From Flavobacteriales bacterium (GTDB taxonomy: Bacteria > Bacteroidota > Bacteroidia > Flavobacteriales > TMED113), in contig PBCX01000011.1 of NCBI GenBank assembly GCA_002718035.1, positions 1 to 64,000 of the forward strand: a DNA stretch of 64,000 nt, written 5' to 3'. The notes beneath the pieces were generated by a model. The model did not search any database. It was not told the origin of the DNA and saw only the letters and a list, made by a program, of their open reading frames with translations. This document shows, in pieces, positions 59,038-64,000 of the stretch. Both the position numbers and the translations under genes were made by a program. Within the stretch, counting starts at the first letter, position 1. Each line of letters opens with the position of its first letter.

Positions 59038-61490
59038 CCGTCACGTAATACAGCTGAAAATTTAGAATTCATTTTATTATAAATAGACTTCATCTCTTTA
59101 TCAATTACAGCATCAGTTAAAGTGGAATTACAATCTTGAAAAATAAAACCAAGTGCGTAAGATTTTTTTCCTTCAGGAACATTTTTTCCTCTAAAAACAT
59201 CAAAAATTAAAACATCTTTTAGAAAATTTATAGATGAGTTAAAAGCAATTTTTTTTAAGTCTAAAAAAGAAACTTTTTCATCAATCAGTAGTGCTAAGTC
59301 TCTTCTAATTTTAGGAAATCTAGGAAGACTTCTATATTTTATGTTTTTCTTAGAAAGTACTAAATTTAAAAGAGACCAGTCAATTGAACAAAAGAATACT
59401 TCTTGTTTAATACTAAATGAATCTAAAATATTTTTTGACAAAGAACCTATGGATGAAATTACTTCGTCATTTAATTTATAATTAAAATTTTGACTGTAAA
59501 TATTTTGATAATTATGAGAGTTATTAAATAAACTACCTTCAGTATCAATTTTTAAGTCTAAAGAGCAAAGATCAAATAATTTTTCTAAAACACCTTTGAC
59601 ATAAAAAATATCTATTTTATTTGATTTATTATTCCAATTATCTTCAGATTTTTTTCCAGTAAAAAAAAGGTCAAGTGAAGATTTTTCGATCATTTTATTT
59701 TTTTGAAAATATACATTTCCAAATTCAAAAAATAATAAATTATTATTTTGTCTATTTAAATTGTATTTAAGGGAATCCAGTGCACCAAAAAGAGTTGAGG
59801 TACGTAAAACATTCATATCATTACTAGAAGGATTTAAAATAGGAATTGAATTATTTATACTGAACTTACTTGATAAAGCTGATGAAATCAATGAGTTTGT
59901 TTTTATTTCATAAAATCCCAGGTTTGATAAAAAATTTGATATTGTTTTTTTTAATTGATCCGTATCATTGTGACTACTTTTTAGTACAGGAAAAGAAATT
60001 CTTTTTGCATTATTAATTTTTTCATATCCAAAAATTCTAAGGACTTCTTCAAAAATATCCACATCTCTACTAACATCAACTCTGTAGGATGGAACTTCAA
60101 TGAGAGCTCCTTCAACTAATCTATTTGAATTATCTATTTTAAAATCTAAATCATTTAATATTCTTTCTATTTTTTCTTCATCTACCTTCTGACCAATTAA
60201 TTTTTGAAACTTTTGATAGGACCAGGGAATTACTTTTTTATTTGTTTTTTGCTTATTGACTATACTAATAATTTCTGAACTTATTTTAGCACCAGGAACT
60301 ACAGATTTTATTAACATAGCTGCTCTTTTTAGTGCGTACTCACAATTTCCAAAATCAACTCCTCTTTCAAATCTGTATGATGCATCAGTTTGAATTAAAT
60401 GTTTTTTTGAAGTTCTTCTAACTAAAATTGAATCAAAGCATGCTGACTCTAAAAAAATATTTTTAGTATCATTTGTAACTGAGGATTCTTTTCCGCCAAT
60501 TACTCCAGCAAGACATAAATTTTTAAATTCATCAGAAATAACTAAATCATCAATACTCAACTCTATATCTTCACCATCAATTTTTTTGAAACTTTTAATA
60601 TCACCAGATTTTTTAACTATAATTTTATTTTCTTCAATTTTATCATAATCAAATGCATGTAACGGATTTCCTGTTTCAAATAAAATAAAGTTAGTGATAT
60701 CAACAATATTATTAATTGGCGCTAATCCAATTGAATTTAATTTTTGTTTTAACCAAAATGGAGATTCTTCAACAGTGATGTTTTGAATTGTCAACCCATA
60801 GTAACATAAACAAGATTCTTCATCTTTTATTGAAATTGAAATAGGTAAACTATTATTATCAACCTTAAAATCAATTTCAGGAATTCTTAATTTTAAATTA
60901 TTACCACTAAAATTTAAAAAAGACTTAATATCCCTACAAACTCCAATATGTCCAAAAGCATCTGTTCTATTGGGAGTTAAACCAATTTCAAAAATATAAT
61001 CTTGTTTAATTCCTAAAATATCAGTTAACTTTCTACCAATTTCATTATTTAAATCAGAATCAAAAATCATAATTCCATCATTATTTAAACCCAAGCCAAT
61101 TTCAAATTCTGAGCAAATCATCCCAAAAGAGTACTCGCCTCTAATTTTAGCTTTTTTAATTTTAAATGATTCATTATTGAAGTTTGTTATAACAACACCT
61201 TCTTTAGCAACAACTACATTAATGCTTTTTTTAATATTTGGAGCTCCACAGACAATGCTACGAACTTCATCACCAACATCAACTTTTGCAATTTTTAATT
61301 TATCAGCATTTGGATGTTTTTCACAACTAACGACATGACCAATAACTAATTCACTTAAAGATTCAAAATCTTTAAATCTAGGAAATTCTTTTTCAACTTC
61401 TAAACCTGTATTAGTTAATAAATTAGATAGCTCAGAAGATGTTAAATTAAAATCTAAATAGCTTTTTAACCAGTTATAAGAAACTTTCAT
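59028..61490 (-). CDS. pheT: Phenylalanyl-tRNA synthetase beta subunit
   Basis: The 820-residue protein has the full PheT architecture: an N-terminal tRNA-binding EMAP-like domain (about 40-150: VIGHVVSCEKHPNADKLKIAKVDVG), the B3/B4 editing domain (about 215-400, with LFLESACFDSILVRRTSKKH), a B5 domain, a catalytic-like core and a C-terminal anticodon-binding domain ending KMNSKFSAVLRDGEL. With PheS it charges tRNA-Phe; pheS is not in the window, as in other Bacteroidota where the genes are separate. The two convergent stops at 59027/59028 touch. Length is typical. Confidence 0.96.
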   Translation of the reverse strand: MKVSYNWLKSYLDFNLTSSELSNLLTNTGLEVEKEFPRFKDFESLSELVIGHVVSCEKHPNADKLKIAKVDVGDEVRSIVCGAPNIKKSINVVVAKEGVVITNFNNESFKIKKAKIRGEYSFGMICSEFEIGLGLNNDGIMIFDSDLNNEIGRKLTDILGIKQDYIFEIGLTPNRTDAFGHIGVCRDIKSFLNFSGNNLKLRIPEIDFKVDNNSLPISISIKDEESCLCYYGLTIQNITVEESPFWLKQKLNSIGLAPINNIVDITNFILFETGNPLHAFDYDKIEENKIIVKKSGDIKSFKKIDGEDIELSIDDLVISDEFKNLCLAGVIGGKESSVTNDTKNIFLESACFDSILVRRTSKKHLIQTDASYRFERGVDFGNCEYALKRAAMLIKSVVPGAKISSEIISIVNKQKTNKKVIPWSYQKFQKLIGQKVDEEKIERILNDLDFKIDNSNRLVEGALIEVPSYRVDVSRDVDIFEEVLRIFGYEKINNAKRISFPVLKSSHNDTDQLKKTISNFLSNLGFYEIKTNSLISSALSSKFSINNSIPILNPSSNDMNVLRTSTLFGALDSLKYNLNRQNNNLLFFEFGNVYFQKNKMIEKSSLDLFFTGKKSEDNWNNKSNKIDIFYVKGVLEKLFDLCSLDLKIDTEGSLFNNSHNYQNIYSQNFNYKLNDEVISSIGSLSKNILDSFSIKQEVFFCSIDWSLLNLVLSKKNIKYRSLPRFPKIRRDLALLIDEKVSFLDLKKIAFNSSINFLKDVLIFDVFRGKNVPEGKKSYALGFIFQDCNSTLTDAVIDKEMKSIYNKMNSKFSAVLRDGEL

Positions 61491-61541
61491 TTAAAAAAAT
61501 TTGCAGTAAATGTAAAAAATTAATTATTTAAAAATAGTTTT

Positions 61542-63629
61542 TTAGGAAATTCTTCCCCACTTAATTTTTTCTGAACAATTTGAAATAAAAAATTCTTTAA
61601 TTAGTTTGTTCTCCAAATTATTTAAAATTCTGTCAGATTCAATTAATTGTTCAGCAGTTTTTCTCGCTAAAATTAATATATCAGTATCCTTTACAAGATT
61701 GGAGATTTTTAAATTTAATATACCACTTTGTTTTGTTCCCATTATATTCCCTGGACCTCTCAACTTTAAGTCTGCTTCTGAAATTTCAAATCCATTAGAT
61801 GACTCAACTAAAACATTAATTCTATATTTTGCTTCATGAGATAACTTAAAAGGTGTTTTTAAAATACAATATGATTGAACATTCCCTCTCCCAACCCTTC
61901 CTCTCAATTGATGTAATTGTGCCAAACCAAAACGCTCAGCATTCTCAATCATAATAACGGATGCATTCTTGACATCTAAACCTACTTCAACAACAGTAGT
62001 TGAAACAAGAATTTGACTTTTTTTATTTAAAAAATTATTCATTTGCCTATCCTTATCTTCAGTACTCATTTTTCCATGTAGCATTGAGGTAACAAAACCG
62101 AACTGAGAAAAATATTTATCAATATAATTGAAACCATCAATCAAATTTTTATAATCAAGTTTTTCACTTTCTTCAATTAATGGAAATATTATATAAACTT
62201 GTTCCCCAAGCTCTAATTTTTCTTTAAGAAATAGAAAAACCCCTTCTTTATCACTGTCAAATTTATGAACTGTTTTTATAGGTTTTCTACCTGGTGGAAG
62301 TTCATCAATAACTGAAACATCTAAATCTCCATAAAATGTCATTGCTAAAGTTCTAGGAATTGGAGTTGCTGTTAAAACAATAACGTGAGGAGATAATATT
62401 GATTTTTGAGATAATTTTGCTCTCTGGGCAACACCAAATTTATGCTGTTCATCTATAATTACTAAACCTAAATTTTTAAACAAAATATTATCTTCAATTA
62501 AAGCATGAGTACCTATTATGATGTCAATTTCCCCGGTTGAAAGTTCTTTAATTATTTGTTTCTTTTCTGAACTTTTTGTTGCACCTGTCAAAAGAGAAAC
62601 ATTAAGATTTAAATTCTTACAATATTCTATTATAGAACGATAGTGTTGAAAAGCTAAAACAGAAGTAGGAGCCATTAGTGCTGACTGGAACCCATTATCA
62701 ATACTCATTAAAATTGACATCAAGGCAACAATTGTTTTACCTGAACCAACATCTCCTTGAATTAATCTGTTCATTTTATAGCCACTAAGGACATCTTTTC
62801 TAATTTCCTTAATTACTTTTTTTTGAGCATTAGTTAAAGTAAATGGAAGGCATTCATAAACCGTATTGAAATTATAGTCAATTTTTTTGAAAATATTTGA
62901 TTTTATTTTTTTTAAGGTAATCTTATTTAAAAGAATTGATAATTGTAAAAAAAACAATTCTTCAAATTTCATTCTATAAATTGCTCTATTTAATTTTTCT
63001 TTATTTTCAGGAAAGTGAACATTAATCAGAGCTTCCTTTCTTGAAAAGAAATTATTTTTTTTAATTATATCACTTGATAGATTTTCATGAAAATTATTAT
63101 TAATTTTTAAAAATGCATTTTTAATAATCTTTGCAATTTGTTTACTGTAAATATTATTTTTTTTTAGTTTTTCAGTTGAGTGATATACAGGGTGAAATTT
63201 TACATTTTTTTTAAAATTTACATCATCAACTAATTCCATCTCAGGATGTACTATAGAGTATTGTCCATTAAAAAAAGAAGGTTTGCCAAAAATGATATAT
63301 TTAGCTTGTAACTTAATTATTTTTTTAATCCATATTATCTTTTTAAAAAAAACTAATTCAATTTCATTTTCATGATCAGAAAATAATATTACCAATCTTT
63401 TTTTTCTACCAAAACCATGCTCTTCAATTGTTTTTACAAAGCCTATAATTTGAATATCTAAATTAGTATTATCTATTTCATTTATTTTATGAAATCTGGT
63501 TCTATCAACGTATCTGAATGGAAAAAAATAAATTAAATCATTAACTGTTTTTAGCCCCAGCTCCTCATTCAACAGAGCGGCTCTCATTGGACCAACTCCT
63601 TTTAAATATTCTAAAGAAGAGTTTATCAT
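61542..63629 (-). CDS. recG: ATP-dependent DNA helicase RecG
   Basis: The 695-residue protein has an N-terminal wedge (OB) domain (about 1-170, with LKGVGPMRAALLNEELGLKTVNDLIYFFPFRYVDR) and a superfamily 2 helicase core: Walker A RLIQGDVGSGKTIVAL (about 290), DEAH-type IIDEQHKFGVAQRAKL, ATPIPRTLAMTFYGD, and motifs V and VI in VVEVGLDVKNASVIMIENAERFGLAQLHQLRGRVGRG. It remodels stalled forks and Holliday junctions. It is 15 bp after purL and 51 bp before pheT. All motifs are intact. Confidence 0.96.
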   Translation of the reverse strand: MINSSLEYLKGVGPMRAALLNEELGLKTVNDLIYFFPFRYVDRTRFHKINEIDNTNLDIQIIGFVKTIEEHGFGRKKRLVILFSDHENEIELVFFKKIIWIKKIIKLQAKYIIFGKPSFFNGQYSIVHPEMELVDDVNFKKNVKFHPVYHSTEKLKKNNIYSKQIAKIIKNAFLKINNNFHENLSSDIIKKNNFFSRKEALINVHFPENKEKLNRAIYRMKFEELFFLQLSILLNKITLKKIKSNIFKKIDYNFNTVYECLPFTLTNAQKKVIKEIRKDVLSGYKMNRLIQGDVGSGKTIVALMSILMSIDNGFQSALMAPTSVLAFQHYRSIIEYCKNLNLNVSLLTGATKSSEKKQIIKELSTGEIDIIIGTHALIEDNILFKNLGLVIIDEQHKFGVAQRAKLSQKSILSPHVIVLTATPIPRTLAMTFYGDLDVSVIDELPPGRKPIKTVHKFDSDKEGVFLFLKEKLELGEQVYIIFPLIEESEKLDYKNLIDGFNYIDKYFSQFGFVTSMLHGKMSTEDKDRQMNNFLNKKSQILVSTTVVEVGLDVKNASVIMIENAERFGLAQLHQLRGRVGRGNVQSYCILKTPFKLSHEAKYRINVLVESSNGFEISEADLKLRGPGNIMGTKQSGILNLKISNLVKDTDILILARKTAEQLIESDRILNNLENKLIKEFFISNCSEKIKWGRIS

Positions 63630-63644
63630 CTAAGATTTAAAAAA

Positions 63645-64000
63645 TTAATTTATTTTTTTTTCAAGTGCTGTATTATACTTTTCTTTAAGCAAATTAATGT
63701 TTCCAAAATCAATATCGTCAATCAAAACTTTATTATCAGAAACGTAACCCAATTTATAAAAAGGGAATTTAAATTTTTTTAATGTTTTTTTAAATTCCTT
63801 TTCATTTTTTGAGTTAACCGAAACTAAAATTCTACTTTGAGATTCTCCAAATAAATATGCATCCTGTCTAAATAATTGATCAGTATAAATTTCACACCCT
63901 AAACCTCTTGGCATTAAACTCTCAACTAAAGAAGTAAACAAGCCTCCCTCAGAAACATCGTGAGCTGATTCTAAACAATCACTTTTAATTAGCACATTCA
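63645..64000 (-). CDS. purL: Phosphoribosylformylglycinamidine synthase (PurL), C-terminal part (partial)
   Basis: The last 117 codons are in the window, running on beyond base 64000 toward the 5' end. They contain the AIRS C-terminal domain pattern SAHDVSEGGLFTSLVESLMPRGLGCEIY, in which HDVSEGGL is the purine-synthase signature, then FGESQSRILVSV and a short end. There is no glutaminase domain after it, so this is the small form of PurL (PurL/PurQ/PurS) rather than the single-chain enzyme. Other AIRS-family members (PurM, SelD) lack FGESQSR. It makes FGAM from FGAR in purine synthesis. The ATG at 63995 is internal to the gene. Confidence 0.88.
   Translation of the reverse strand, partial: NVLIKSDCLESAHDVSEGGLFTSLVESLMPRGLGCEIYTDQLFRQDAYLFGESQSRILVSVNSKNEKEFKKTLKKFKFPFYKLGYVSDNKVLIDDIDFGNINLLKEKYNTALEKKIN

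Overview
The window is a very A+T-rich, gene-dense stretch of a Bacteroidota chromosome, most likely a streamlined marine-type member of the Flavobacteriia. This rests on four things: a type IX secretion (T9SS) sorting tail on one exported protein; Bacteroidota-restricted families (DUF4290, DUF4294, a lipidated TamA-like barrel); A-rich leaders instead of Shine-Dalgarno sequences before start codons; and a TAnnTTTG / TTTG promoter in front of the ribosomal superoperon. No prophage, insertion sequence, CRISPR array or rRNA gene is visible. The only tRNA is tRNA-Asp(GTC). No gap between genes reaches 300 bases; the longest are 50865-51098 (234 bp, divergent promoter region) and 12104-12304 (201 bp, nothing recognised). 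Many convergent pairs overlap at their stop codons.

Layout. 1-698: end of rpsP with a repetitive acidic tail, then rimM. 702-8942: a haem-acquisition locus. A TonB receptor and a T9SS-secreted HmuY-like protein diverge from a haem ABC transporter (HmuTUV), a HugZ-like haem-degrading enzyme and a PAS-UbiA fusion. A 27-bp perfect palindrome of the Fur/Irr type lies in the divergent promoter region. 8947-13672: DUF423 protein, tRNA-Asp, aroQ, xerD, nitronate monooxygenase, ZIP transporter, smpB. 13705-16095: four small outer-membrane barrel proteins in a row, three of them paralogues, two nearly identical, with their own terminators. 16198-22231: pcm, a short polysaccharide operon (Gfo/Idh/MocA oxidoreductase, lipoprotein, WcaJ-type sugar transferase), 3-hydroxyacyl-CoA dehydrogenase, DUF4294, and a PD-(D/E)XK nuclease. 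22255-29465: a 922-residue GCS2-CBS-aspartoacylase fusion, gap, lipA (with an internally duplicated N-terminus), a 41-residue lipoprotein, a short TamL-like barrel and rlmB.

29462-50864: a leftward block of 34 tightly packed genes. First comes the complete str-S10-spc-alpha superoperon, from rpsL to rplQ, including rpmD and rpmJ (both too short for the ORF track), secY, map, infA and rpoA. A strong terminator closes it, and carA-eno-gltA follow. 51099-54006: uvrD/pcrA and DUF4290. 54003-59027: murA (with Asp in place of the usual catalytic Cys), then grpE-dnaJ-ppx and a sigma-54 activator-like response regulator. 59028-64000 (leftward): pheT, recG and the 3' part of purL.

The most interesting signals are at two places. 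(1) The grpE-dnaJ-ppx-response regulator cluster is preceded by a near-consensus sigma-54 (-24/-12) promoter. grpE itself is out of frame with its only plausible ATG by one base in an A10 run, and the last gene encodes a sigma-54 AAA+ activator that has no DNA-binding domain and an altered GAFTGA loop. Together this looks like a self-contained, possibly slippage-tuned stress regulon. (2) The haem locus couples a T9SS-exported haemophore candidate, a haem importer and degrader, and a PAS-sensor/prenyltransferase fusion of unknown role under one candidate metalloregulator operator. All functions are assigned by reading the sequence; no database search was run.
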